Below are positions 36,683-45,500 of a DNA stretch of 64,000 nucleotides, piece by piece (position 1 is the first letter of the stretch; every line of letters starts with the position of its first letter). The notes under the pieces were generated by a model. The model was not told the origin of the DNA. It saw only the letters and a program-made list of their open reading frames with translations, and did not search any database. The position numbers and the translations under genes are program-made. This stretch comes from Niastella vici (GTDB lineage Bacteria > Bacteroidota > Bacteroidia > Chitinophagales > Chitinophagaceae), in the NCBI RefSeq assembly GCF_002077945.1, contig NZ_LVYD01000024.1, positions 248,001-312,000 on the forward strand. The letters are read 5' to 3'.

Positions 36683-38044
36683 ATGCTACAACTATTCAAA
36701 ACACATGAGCGGCTACTCGCCGGCGTTCTTTCCATTAGCCTGTTGTTTACAGCCTGTAAAAAAAACATGGATACTGTAAACACATCCACGTCAACCAGTC
36801 CCTCGCCCAAAACAGAAGCCACCACGCTTTCTGAAACCTTTGAATCGGGCAGCAAAACAGCGTATTCAGCAGCAAGCGTTACGTTATCAACCGGCTCCTG
36901 GTATTTTGATGATGCCCTTATCGGTAACCTGTCAACCGACAGAAAGAACGGCACCCAAAGTGCCCGTATACGCAACACTGGTAGCATTGGTATGAACTTC
37001 AATTTTGCCGACGGCGCCTCCACCGTAGCGGTGAAGCACGCTGTGTTCAGCAGCGATGGCAGCAGCACCTGGGAGCTGCAGGTGAGCACCGACGGTGGCA
37101 GCACCTACACCAAAGTAGGCAGCACCGTTACCACTTCATCAACTACCCTGGCAACCGCTACCTTTACGGTAAACATAGCCGGTAATGTACGGTTTCAAAT
37201 TGTAAAGACCGGCGGCGGCACTAACCGCATCAATATCGATGATGTGGTGATCACCTCTTATTCATCGGGTGGTGGCAGCGGCGGCGGCACCGGCACCGAC
37301 GATGACAATATGTTGATGGGTAACCCCAGCGGCGCTACCAACGATGTTGCCAATTACACCAACTACCTGATGGTGAAAACTTATTATACCGAATCGTACC
37401 ACCGCGACCGCGGCACGCCAAACTGGGTTAGCTGGCATATTCAGGCAAGTGACCTCGGCAGCACAACCCGCCAGGACGATTTCCGCGCCGATGCTACCCT
37501 GCCTTCAGGCTGGTACCAGGTGGGCAACACCAGCTACTCGGGCAGCGGCTTCGATCGTGGTCATAACTGTCCTTCAGGCGACCGCACCGCTTCAGTAGCA
37601 GCCAACTCTTCTACTTTCTTAATGACCAATATGATACCCCAGGCGCCCACCAACAACCAGCAAACCTGGGCTAACCTCGAAAGCTATACGCGTTCACTGG
37701 TTACTGCCGGCAGCGAAGTGTATGTGATCATGGGTTCGTATGGAACCGGCGGCACTGGCAGCAGTGGCACCGTTAACACCATCGACAATGGCCATGTTAC
37801 CGTTCCCAACCGCATCTGGAAAGTGATCGTGGTGCTGTCAAATGGTTCGGGCGACCTGAGCCGGGTAACTACTTCCACCCGCGTAATCGCCGTTAATACA
37901 CCAAACATCAACACCACTAACAGCGATTGGAAAACTTACCGCACTTCGGTTGATGCCATTGAATCGGCCACCGGCTATGATCTGTTGTCGAATGTGAGTA
38001 CCTCTATCCAGAGTGTGATCGAAGCACAGGTCGACAATCAGTAG
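36683..38044 (+). CDS. secreted DNA/RNA non-specific endonuclease with jelly-roll N-domain
   Basis: 453 residues from MLQLFKTHERLLAGVLSISL, a lipoprotein signal with lipobox LFTAC (Cys about 25); the ATG at 36638 is a less likely start. Residues about 50-190 form a beta jelly-roll (FESGSKTAYSAASVTLSTGS, NTGSIGMNFNFADGA, FQIVKTGGGTNRINIDDVVI), a typical surface or binding domain. A Gly/Ser linker follows. The nuclease domain (about 215-453) has the NUC1/EndA motif DRGHNCPSGDR (catalytic His about 294) and the Asn-containing NNQQTWANLE metal-site helix. It is likely surface-exposed and degrades extracellular nucleic acid. Confidence 0.9.
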   Translation: MLQLFKTHERLLAGVLSISLLFTACKKNMDTVNTSTSTSPSPKTEATTLSETFESGSKTAYSAASVTLSTGSWYFDDALIGNLSTDRKNGTQSARIRNTGSIGMNFNFADGASTVAVKHAVFSSDGSSTWELQVSTDGGSTYTKVGSTVTTSSTTLATATFTVNIAGNVRFQIVKTGGGTNRINIDDVVITSYSSGGGSGGGTGTDDDNMLMGNPSGATNDVANYTNYLMVKTYYTESYHRDRGTPNWVSWHIQASDLGSTTRQDDFRADATLPSGWYQVGNTSYSGSGFDRGHNCPSGDRTASVAANSSTFLMTNMIPQAPTNNQQTWANLESYTRSLVTAGSEVYVIMGSYGTGGTGSSGTVNTIDNGHVTVPNRIWKVIVVLSNGSGDLSRVTTSTRVIAVNTPNINTTNSDWKTYRTSVDAIESATGYDLLSNVSTSIQSVIEAQVDNQ

Positions 38045-38226
38045 TTACAGGTTACACGTTCCAGAGCCTGCCCCGCCATAGCGGGGTTTCAAGGGTTACC
38101 TTAACCCGGGCCTCACGAATAATTAAAAACCTCAAAATTCAACAGCATTCATCGTTGAATTTTGAGGTTTTCTTTTAATTATCAATTATGCTTTAACCAG
38201 GCCCTGTAACCTGAAACCTGTAACTT
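38043..38226. repeat. heptamer-armed inverted element A
   Basis: Left arm AGTTACAGGTTACACG (38043-38058) is matched in inverse orientation by the right arm CCTGTAACCTGAAACCTGTA (38204-38223), both built from 7-bp GTTACAG-type units. Inside lie a CCCCGC/GCGGGG hairpin (38070-38086) and the nuclease terminator. The left arm plus GC hairpin recurs at 51303. Confidence 0.7.
38126..38178. terminator. bidirectional terminator after the nuclease gene
   Basis: An 18-bp perfect stem, AAAACCTCAAAATTCAAC (38126-38143) with its complement at 38154-38171, followed by TCTTTT. The A-run on the 5' side makes it work on both strands. Confidence 0.9.
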
Positions 38227-38273
38227 TTTCCTACTTTTGGCCCGGACCATTCATTTTATAAAAAGAATTCACC

Positions 38274-39245
38274 ATGACCAAGATCCGTTGGGGCATATTA
38301 AGCACTGCCAAGATCGCCCGGGAAAAAGTGATCCCGGCCATGCAACGCGGCAAGTATTCTGCGGTAACTGCTATTGCCTCCCGAAACGCAGAGCAGGCAG
38401 CCGAAACCGCGAAGCGATTGAATATACCAACGGTGTATGGTTCGTATGAGGAATTATTGACCGATGCGAATATTGACGCCGTGTACATTCCCCTGCCCAA
38501 CCACCTGCATGTGGAATGGGCCATCAAATGTATAGAAGCCGGTAAACACGTATTATGCGAAAAACCGATTGGACTATCCTCAGCGGAAGCCATCAAATTG
38601 CAGCAGGCCGCTGCCAAAAAGCCGGAGCTCAAAGTGATGGAAGCATTTATGTACCGTTTCCATCCGCAATGGGAGTTGGCAAAAGAGCTGGTTGATGACA
38701 AACGCATTGGCCCATTAAAGACCATTCATTCTTTTTTCTCCTATTATAATGCAGACCCCAACAATATCCGCAACCAGAAACACCTGGGCGGCGGCGGAAT
38801 GATGGACATTGGCTGCTATTGCATTTCGCTGGCGCGCTTTCTTTTTAACAGCGAACCGCTTCGGGTATTGGGTCATGTTACCATTGACCCGGTGCTGCAA
38901 ACAGACACCATGGCTTCGGGCATCCTGGAATTTTCAACCGGCACGGCTACCTTCACCTGTTCAACCCAGTTAATGCCTTATCAACGGGTGCAAATACTGG
39001 GCACCGAAGGCCGTATTGAAATTGAGATCCCTTTCAATGCGCCCCCCAACCAACCGGTAAAACTGGTGGTGTATGAAAAGAATGGCGACGAAGAAATGAC
39101 CTTTGAACCGGTTGACCAGTATACCCTGCAGGGCGATCTGTTTTCCCAGGCCATACTGAACAACACACCAGTGCCTACTCCACTGGAGGATGCCATTAAC
39201 AATATGAAAGTGATTGAAGCAATTTTCGCCAGTGCAAAGTCCTAA
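38274..39245 (+). CDS. Gfo/Idh/MocA family NAD(P)-dependent oxidoreductase
   Basis: 323 residues. N-terminal Rossmann fold (TKIRWGILSTAKIAREKVIP; the glycine motif is atypical, GILSTA), AIASRNAEQAAETAKRL, the PLPNHLHVEWAIKCIEAGKH block and the family signature CEKPIGLSSAEA (Lys about 98). The C-terminal GFO_IDH_MocA_C domain has GGGGMMDIGCYCISLARFLF and EGRIEIEIPFNAP. It acts on a sugar or similar polyol; substrate unknown. It overlaps the convergent response-regulator stop by 4 bp. Confidence 0.9.
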   Translation: MTKIRWGILSTAKIAREKVIPAMQRGKYSAVTAIASRNAEQAAETAKRLNIPTVYGSYEELLTDANIDAVYIPLPNHLHVEWAIKCIEAGKHVLCEKPIGLSSAEAIKLQQAAAKKPELKVMEAFMYRFHPQWELAKELVDDKRIGPLKTIHSFFSYYNADPNNIRNQKHLGGGGMMDIGCYCISLARFLFNSEPLRVLGHVTIDPVLQTDTMASGILEFSTGTATFTCSTQLMPYQRVQILGTEGRIEIEIPFNAPPNQPVKLVVYEKNGDEEMTFEPVDQYTLQGDLFSQAILNNTPVPTPLEDAINNMKVIEAIFASAKS

Positions 39246-39670
39246 CCTTTCAGCTCGGCCTGGCGGTTTTCTATGGCGGATTCATGCAGGAATTTGGCCG
39301 TTGAGATGGTTTGCTGAAAACGGGCGGGTTTCTTTATAAAATCCAACGCGCCAATTTCAAGACATTTTGCTTTTTCTACTTCATGGATGGAAGTAGTGTA
39401 CATTATTACCGGAATATTTTTATAGAGCTTGTGGGCTTTTAAGCGTGATAGCGTTTCCATGCCATTCAGGAAAGGCATGTTCAAATCAAGCACTATCAGT
39501 GAGGGCATGCCCGATTGTTCGAGTGATGTATCGAGGTAATTGAAAACCTGCAAGCCATTTTCTACGAGGGCTATATCATTAGAACGACCAATTTCTTCAA
39601 ACGCAGTATGCAGCAAATACCTATCCTCCTGGTCATCGTCCGCAATTAAAATAAAAGGTTTTTGACTCAT
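39242..39670 (-). CDS. single-domain response regulator (Rcp1/CheY-like)
   Basis: 142 residues from MSQKPFILIADDDQEDRYLL (acidic pocket DDD...ED). Phosphoacceptor Asp in PSLIVLDLNMPFLNGMETL (about 60), switch residues in IPVIMYTTS and the conserved Lys in FIKKPARF. There is no output domain. An upstream ATG at 39694 would add 8 residues. The Rcp1-like type (insert between beta-3 and alpha-3) usually partners phytochrome-type or hybrid kinases; none is in the window. Confidence 0.9.
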   Translation of the reverse strand: MSQKPFILIADDDQEDRYLLHTAFEEIGRSNDIALVENGLQVFNYLDTSLEQSGMPSLIVLDLNMPFLNGMETLSRLKAHKLYKNIPVIMYTTSIHEVEKAKCLEIGALDFIKKPARFQQTISTAKFLHESAIENRQAELKG

Positions 39671-39694
39671 CTTTTTTGGAATAACAGTAAACAA

Positions 39695-40058
39695 TACAAA
39701 TCAGGTAAGTACACGAGGTAATTACTCATAAAAAATCAACCAATCAGATTTTTCATCCAAAGCAAAACATTCGGATAACAGTGTTTCTTAATCCGGTACA
39801 GGATACTTACTAATAATCAGAGAGAGGTCTTAATCCGTAACTTTGAAAGTGGTCTTTTGGGCTTGTTAATTTCAATCGTGGAGTAAGTTAAATCTTTCAC
39901 TTGAAAAATAAAAATGTTTAACGAAAAATCATTCAAAACCCGTCATTTTACGGTTAGCACCAATAGGTTAAAGTTAAACCTTTAATTAGCAGTGAGAACG
40001 AGGTGATAGTGTGGGCAATTTGTCTGGAGTACATGATTGGTGAATACAAGTGTTAAGT
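39695..40058. other. intergenic region, no gene seen
   Basis: AT-rich non-coding stretch upstream of the response regulator, before repeat element B. No open frame, RNA or clear promoter could be supported by eye. Confidence 0.4.
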
Positions 40059-40152
40059 CGTGAATGGTGAATGGTCAATGGTGAATAGCTCGTGATATTT
40101 GAGATTAATAATCGATCCTGCACCGCCTGAAATTGACCATTGACCCTTCACC
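40059..40152. repeat. heptamer-armed inverted element B
   Basis: Left arm (40059-40086) is four 7-bp units: GTGAATG, GTGAATG, GTCAATG, GTGAATA. The right arm TTGACCATTGACCCTTCACC (40133-40152) is its inverse complement at 18 of 20 positions. The 46-bp centre shows no gene. Confidence 0.8.
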
Positions 40153-40367
40153 AGCATGATCACAATCAGTAAAAATAATATGCTCATTGCCTGTACAAAC
40201 CGGCTTTTATTGTAGTAAATTTATAAACGCTCCTTTCCATCTTATCCCAATCTTTTCTTATTGAATTAGTCGTGCTCTCCCGCACACCATGAACCACCGA
40301 AGGAACAGCCCCGCACTCCTTTTGAAATTGTATTAAAGCCATTTAATCACTCAAAAAAAAATCGTTT

Positions 40368-40778
40368 ATGGAAACGCTAGTTCACCTTGGCCAGAAAGTA
40401 AATCAAATGTATGATGCCTTCAATCGCCGTGACCTGAAATTTATTACCGATTGCCTGAGCACTGACTGCATATGGGAAGTTATGGGCGGAGCTGATGTCC
40501 CATTCAGCGGCATTTATCATGGACCGAATGATGTACAAAATTTCTTTGGCAAAATGGGAGAGGCGGTCGATTTCACAGATCTTACCTGCGAACACATTCT
40601 TGAAAATGGCAACATAGTAATTGCCAGTGGCAATTTCAATGCGGTAGCCCGCAACACCAACAAACGTTTTTCTTCCTTCTGGTGTATGACCTGGGAATTC
40701 AACGATGACGAACAGGTGGTTCATTTCCGCGATAGCTTTGATACGGCGGCGTGTGCAAGAGCATTGCGCGAAAAGTAA
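40368..40778 (+). CDS. SnoaL-like / NTF2-fold protein
   Basis: 136 residues beginning METLVHLGQKVNQMYDAFNR. NTF2-like fold pattern: YDAFNRRDLKFITDCLSTDC (helix plus acid), GGADVPFSGIYHGPNDVQNF, NIVIASGNFNAVARNTNKRF and a final VHFRDSFDTAACARAL helix. No signal peptide. Ligand or reaction unknown. A possible paralogue type (DUF4440-like) is at 58470. Upstream lies element B and about 200 bp of non-coding sequence. Confidence 0.75.
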   Translation: METLVHLGQKVNQMYDAFNRRDLKFITDCLSTDCIWEVMGGADVPFSGIYHGPNDVQNFFGKMGEAVDFTDLTCEHILENGNIVIASGNFNAVARNTNKRFSSFWCMTWEFNDDEQVVHFRDSFDTAACARALREK

Positions 40779-40827
40779 GTAAGCGGCTTCTTTTATTAAA
40801 TGAATCTTTTGAGGTTTTTAGGATTAC

Positions 40828-41443
40828 GAAGTAGGAAGTAAGAGGTAGGAAGTAAGAAAAGTCACTATTTTCAGCCTCCCGATTCCTTCCTACTTCTTAT
40901 TTCTGTATTTGTATTTCATACTTCTTACTTCATACTTCTTACTTCATACTTCTTACTTCTTACTTCTTACTTCTTACTTCTTACTTCTTACTTCTTACTT
41001 CTTACTTCTTACTTCTTACTTCTTACTTCTTACTTCTTACTTCTTACTTCTTACTTCTTACTTCTTACTTCTTACTTCTTACTTCTTACTTCTTACTTCT
41101 TACTTCTTACTTCTTACTTCTTACTTCTTACTTCTTACTTCTTACTTCTTACTTCTTACTTCTTACTTCTTACTTCTTACTTCTTACTTCTTACTTCTTA
41201 CTTCTTACTTCTTACTTCTTACTTCTTACTTCTTACTTCTTACTTCTTACTTCTTACTTCTTACTTCTTACTTCTTACTTCTTACTTCTTACTTCTTACT
41301 TCTTACTTCTTACTTCTTACTTCTTACTTCTTACTTCTTACTTCTTACTTCTTACTTCTTACTTCTTACTTCTTACTTCTTACTTCTTACTTCTTACTTC
41401 TTACTTCTTACTTCTTACTTCTTACTTCTTACTTCTTACTTCT
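40828..41443. repeat. heptamer-armed inverted element C, right arm expanded to about 75 units
   Basis: Left arm 40828-40855 is exactly four 7-mers (GAAGTAG, GAAGTAA, GAGGTAG, GAAGTAA). After a short centre the inverse type begins (CTTCCTA, CTTCTTA...) and from 40921 to 41443 is a nearly perfect tandem run of CTTCTTA (74.7 units; the only variants are CTTCATA at units 2 and 4). The run ends 5 bp from the stop codon of the FHA gene at 41449. Open frames through it are stop-free artefacts. Confidence 0.95.
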
Positions 41444-41448
41444 GTCTC

Positions 41449-42324
41449 TTATTTCCCCTTCATAAACACTAAAATAGCAGATCCACCAAGTTCGATCTGA
41501 TCACCATCCTGCAGCTCATGCGATACACCCGGCACATTCAACGACTTCACTTTATCATCGGCCGTGTAGATCCTCGTTTTGTTACCATTCTCGGGCAACC
41601 CGCCCTTGTCGGGGAAAAGAAAGAATTTGTCTAACTGCGGATTATACTGAATATAGGCATGGTTGCGGCTCACATGCAAATTGGCGGCGCCTGTTTGCGC
41701 ATCGAAGGCCGGATCATCCTGCCCCCAGAAAACAATATCATTGGTATGGATCTTCCCGGTCGTTAACTGCGGGTTCTTCGTTCGGCCAATATTGAATTTC
41801 AATTGCTGTTGTGGATTCAATTCGTATTCGGGCAATTCCGTTTTTCCTTTCAGCACCTGCAGGCGCGCAACAGAGTATTGCTGCACAAAATCCTGCCCCC
41901 GCCTGATCACTTCGAGGCCCATGGTGCCATGGCTAATACAATAGTCGGGCAGTTTATCTTTTACCAGGTGATGTTCAAAGAACCAGTCCCCGGCCAGTTG
42001 AATAAAATTGTTCACCAGCTTGCGTTCCAGGTGTTCTTTCTGGAACATTCCCGGCACATCGCTGCACAGGGCCACCTGCAGGGTTTCTTCCAGCTCCTTG
42101 TTATTACAAACCACATACAAACGCAAACCGGCAATGGTATGCCCCTTTTCATCAATATAGGGTTTTAACCCATTGATGATAAAACGCACGATCTCTTCGC
42201 GCTTGGCCCGCGTGGCCGGAATTGATAATACCGGCTGCCCATTACCGGTGGCTGGCGGCGCATCGCTTTGCTCAGGTGCAACCGGTGTGGGGTTGGTGAG
42301 CCACCGTTTAAAAAAGTTTTTCAT
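41449..42324 (-). CDS. FHA-domain protein (second FHA of the kinase cluster)
   Basis: 291 residues, no signal peptide. N-terminal tail Pro-rich, then a globular region (about 40-150, IVRFIINGLKPYIDEKGHTI onward) of unknown fold. The C-terminal FHA domain (about 185-290) has FNIGR, then LHVSRNHAYIQYNPQLDKFF (SRNH phosphothreonine-binding loop) and GDQIELGGSAILVF. FHA domains bind phosphothreonine peptides, so it may read targets of the kinase at 46769. It lies 240 bp after the SEDS-PBP gene, separated by repeat element D; the 7-bp array starts 5 bp after its stop. Confidence 0.88.
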   Translation of the reverse strand: MKNFFKRWLTNPTPVAPEQSDAPPATGNGQPVLSIPATRAKREEIVRFIINGLKPYIDEKGHTIAGLRLYVVCNNKELEETLQVALCSDVPGMFQKEHLERKLVNNFIQLAGDWFFEHHLVKDKLPDYCISHGTMGLEVIRRGQDFVQQYSVARLQVLKGKTELPEYELNPQQQLKFNIGRTKNPQLTTGKIHTNDIVFWGQDDPAFDAQTGAANLHVSRNHAYIQYNPQLDKFFLFPDKGGLPENGNKTRIYTADDKVKSLNVPGVSHELQDGDQIELGGSAILVFMKGK

Positions 42325-42372
42325 CGCGGTTATAATTATTTATTGACTTTAATTGCAGCTGCTGATAAATAT

Positions 42373-42515
42373 TGAGCAGTTACCAGTTGCCGGATTCCGG
42401 TTGCCGGGCCTTGAATTTCGGAGTTTCGAATAAAAAATCGGAAACTTCGGAATATAAACCCCGGTAACTGGTAACTGGTAACCGGTAACTGGTAACCGGT
42501 AACCGGTAACTGGTC
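42373..42515. repeat. heptamer-armed inverted element D
   Basis: Left arm (42377-42410) reads CAGTTAC, CAGTTGC, CGGATTC, CGGTTGC, CGG. The right arm (42461-42514) is the inverse type, CGGTAAC and TGGTAAC units repeated about eight times. The centre holds an imperfect hairpin (CGGAGTTTC / GAAACTTCGG). It fills the gap between the SEDS-PBP gene and the FHA gene. Confidence 0.85.
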
Positions 42516-42566
42516 CCCTTCAACCTGTAACTGACGCTCCCCGGCCTCCAAAACTTTTCTTCAAAA

Positions 42567-45500
42567 CTAAAACGACACTATATATCCCCGTTTCTCCAAC
42601 ACTTTGGCAATGGCATTGGCTACCAGTACCGCATTGCCCGATCCTTTCCCCCGCTCTATTCTTATACAGGTTACGGTGCGCGACCTGTGATCGGGCGTGG
42701 GCGCAAAGAACACATACCATCCATCCGATTCTATTTCACCATTGATCACCCGCTCAGGCGTACCCGATTTACCCGCTACCACTATATTCTTTATCTTTTG
42801 TTTGCCCGGCTGATTACTTTGATCGATCATATAGCGCGTAAGGACACCTGCATAGGCGGTGTCCTCGCTTATTTCAACACCTGAGGCGGGCGGCTCGTTT
42901 ACACCCGCTTCTTTCAAAAGATACCGCGTGGGCATCATAACGCCGTTGTTGGCAATGGCGCCGGCCATGCGCGCCATCGATGCCGGTGTGGCGGTAAGCG
43001 TACTTTGCCCCCAGGCCAGCCCCGAGAACGGACTGCGATACCGGTTCTTGGTACCCTGCAACCTCGGATTGTTATACGCCCGGCGGTCATGGTTCATCAC
43101 TTCCTTGCGCCAGAAGGCCAGGTCTTCCGATGCTTTCTCTTTATTCAACGAGGGCGCAAAATCGTACCCACCACGCTGGCTAACGTTCATACCCGTTGCC
43201 TGGTACAACGCCGCCATCTGGTCTTCGAGGTTATTCTCATTGGCCATGCGAATGAAAAAGATATTGCTCGAATTCACGATGGCCTCATGCATGTCGACAT
43301 AATTCACCTTGGGAATAAATGGCTCCTGCTCGGTTGGATTATCGCGAAAGATCTCGTTGCGATAAATGTCGCGGTATTTTACTTTAGTGGCATCAAGCCC
43401 CATTTTGTTCATGGCCGCCATACCGGTGAGGATCTTGGCGGTTGAACCGGGCGCGGTGGCATACGTCATACCCAGATCGCGATCGGTGACCGGTTTGGGC
43501 AGTTTATTTCTTTCACGATCCGGGAGCAGCATCAGATCGGGCATTTGCAAATTGGGCAATGGGTTCAATGCAGAAGCCAGCAGTTCGCCGGTTCCGGCAT
43601 CCAACACCACCACAGCTATCCGGTCATTTTTGAAACTGCTTTTGTGCAACGAATCCTGGATCTCTTTCTGCAGGGCCGCATCGAGCGTTAAATAAATATC
43701 GCGGTCTTTGTGTTTTATTTTTCGTACCGCTGCATTGGTGGTGTCAATGCCCGATTGCAGGCTTTCCACCAGCGGTGAATAATCATAGCTTACCAGTTTG
43801 ATCGTCTTTTGCACCGGCCGGGTAAATTTATCGGGCCGGTATTCGGTGCTTACATAATCACGCTTTTCCGGACTGGTTGCATAGCCCCGCAACGAAGTAA
43901 GGTGACGCGCCTCGGCAAAATAGCCATTGCCCTGCCCCCAGAACAACCGGGTATTGTAATCGCCCGTCCAGAAGAACAGGTCTTCCTCAAAGGGATAAAA
44001 ACGCACTACCCTTTTCTGCATCAGGTTTTGCAATTGCAGGGTGTCTACCCCGGCAGCGAGATAGTCATTCATTTGGCGCTTAATGGTACCGGGCTCGCTG
44101 GTAGCGATCACCAGGCCATTACGGTCGTATATAGAACCGGCGGCCAGCACGCGCGTGAGCTTATCGATACGTGGATTGTAACTATAGATCGGTAACCCGT
44201 TGCGGTTTATAACACGCGCCGGTTTAACCAGTATTTCTTTAGCATGCACCACCTGCACCTGGTACAGCTTCACCATTAAAACGGCTATGCCGCTCAAAAA
44301 GAACAGGATGCCCGTGCCCAGTACAAAATCATAGTATTTACGCAGGTGTTCGGTTTGAATGGGCAAGCCGGGCCGCGATGAAATACCGGCCACAATACCC
44401 ATGGCCGCGAGGTTTACAATAAGCGAGATCTTTCCATAACTCAGGAAAGGGACCGTAACACCGGTAAGCGGTAACAGACCGATAGAACCGCCGGCAATCA
44501 ACAGGAATTGTATGCCGGTGGCAATGGCAATACCGGCGCATAAATAAAAACTGAATGGCTGCCCTGCGCGGCGGGCATGCAAAAAAGACCGGTGTATCAG
44601 GATGCCGAACAGGGCGAAAACTGCTACCAGTCCCAGCCAGCCGAGTTCTTCCCCAATACTTGGCAATATCATATCAGTATGTGCGGCGGGCATGGTATTC
44701 GGAAAACCGCGGCCGGGGCCCTGACCGGTAAGTCCGCCCGAGGCAAGCGTCCAGTAACTGTGCGCCAGGTGGTCGCCGCCAAAAACGTCATTATCCCACT
44801 GGCTTTGCCACATGGCCTTGCGATCGGCGAGGCGGTCGCCAATACCCGGCAACTGATCGCCAAATGCAAATGCCGCGATAACCAGCAATACAATTACCGG
44901 TGCATCGGCCAGCACGGCCAGCGTACCATACCATTTCACTGTTTTCACCTGGCGTTGAATGATCATGGTGAGTATAACCGCCACAAAACTGATGGCAGTG
45001 GCCAGCCAGCCGGGTATCAGTGATAACAATACACAGTATAACACTCCTGCTAACACGGTCAGTAGTAAATTACCTCTTGCAATGCTATAGAAAAACAGGA
45101 ATGTAAAACACATTACCATGGCCGGCCCCATGTCGCCCATTAACAGGTACAACACCAGCAACAGGCCTGTGCCCAATAGCACGCCCATGCTTACCTGAAA
45201 ACGCCAGCGGATGTCCGATAAATTGCGGATGTTCTCTTCATTGGCCGCAAAGAAACCGGCCAGGAACAACAGCAACAGGTATTTGGTGATCTCGCTGGGT
45301 TGAAAGGTAAAACCACCCAGTTGAATATTCACTTTCACGCCGCTTCCTTCGGGCCCGGTTCCAACCAACAGCGTCAACAGCGCCATACCAACGGCAAGGG
45401 CCAGCCACGTCCACCCGCGAAGGGCATATACACTCTTCTTTCTGAAATTGAACAGGGCATCGAACCACCAGCGGGTATATAATTTACGGATATCGATCAA

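Noticed and set aside
8991-41443. CRISPR arrays at the two tandem repeats
   Set aside because: There are no spacers; units are directly adjacent, identical and 14 or 7 bp long, and no cas genes are nearby.
40909-41472. 187-residue frame of repeating LLTSYFL
   Set aside because: The 7-bp array translated; it has no independent evidence of coding and overlaps the end of the FHA gene.
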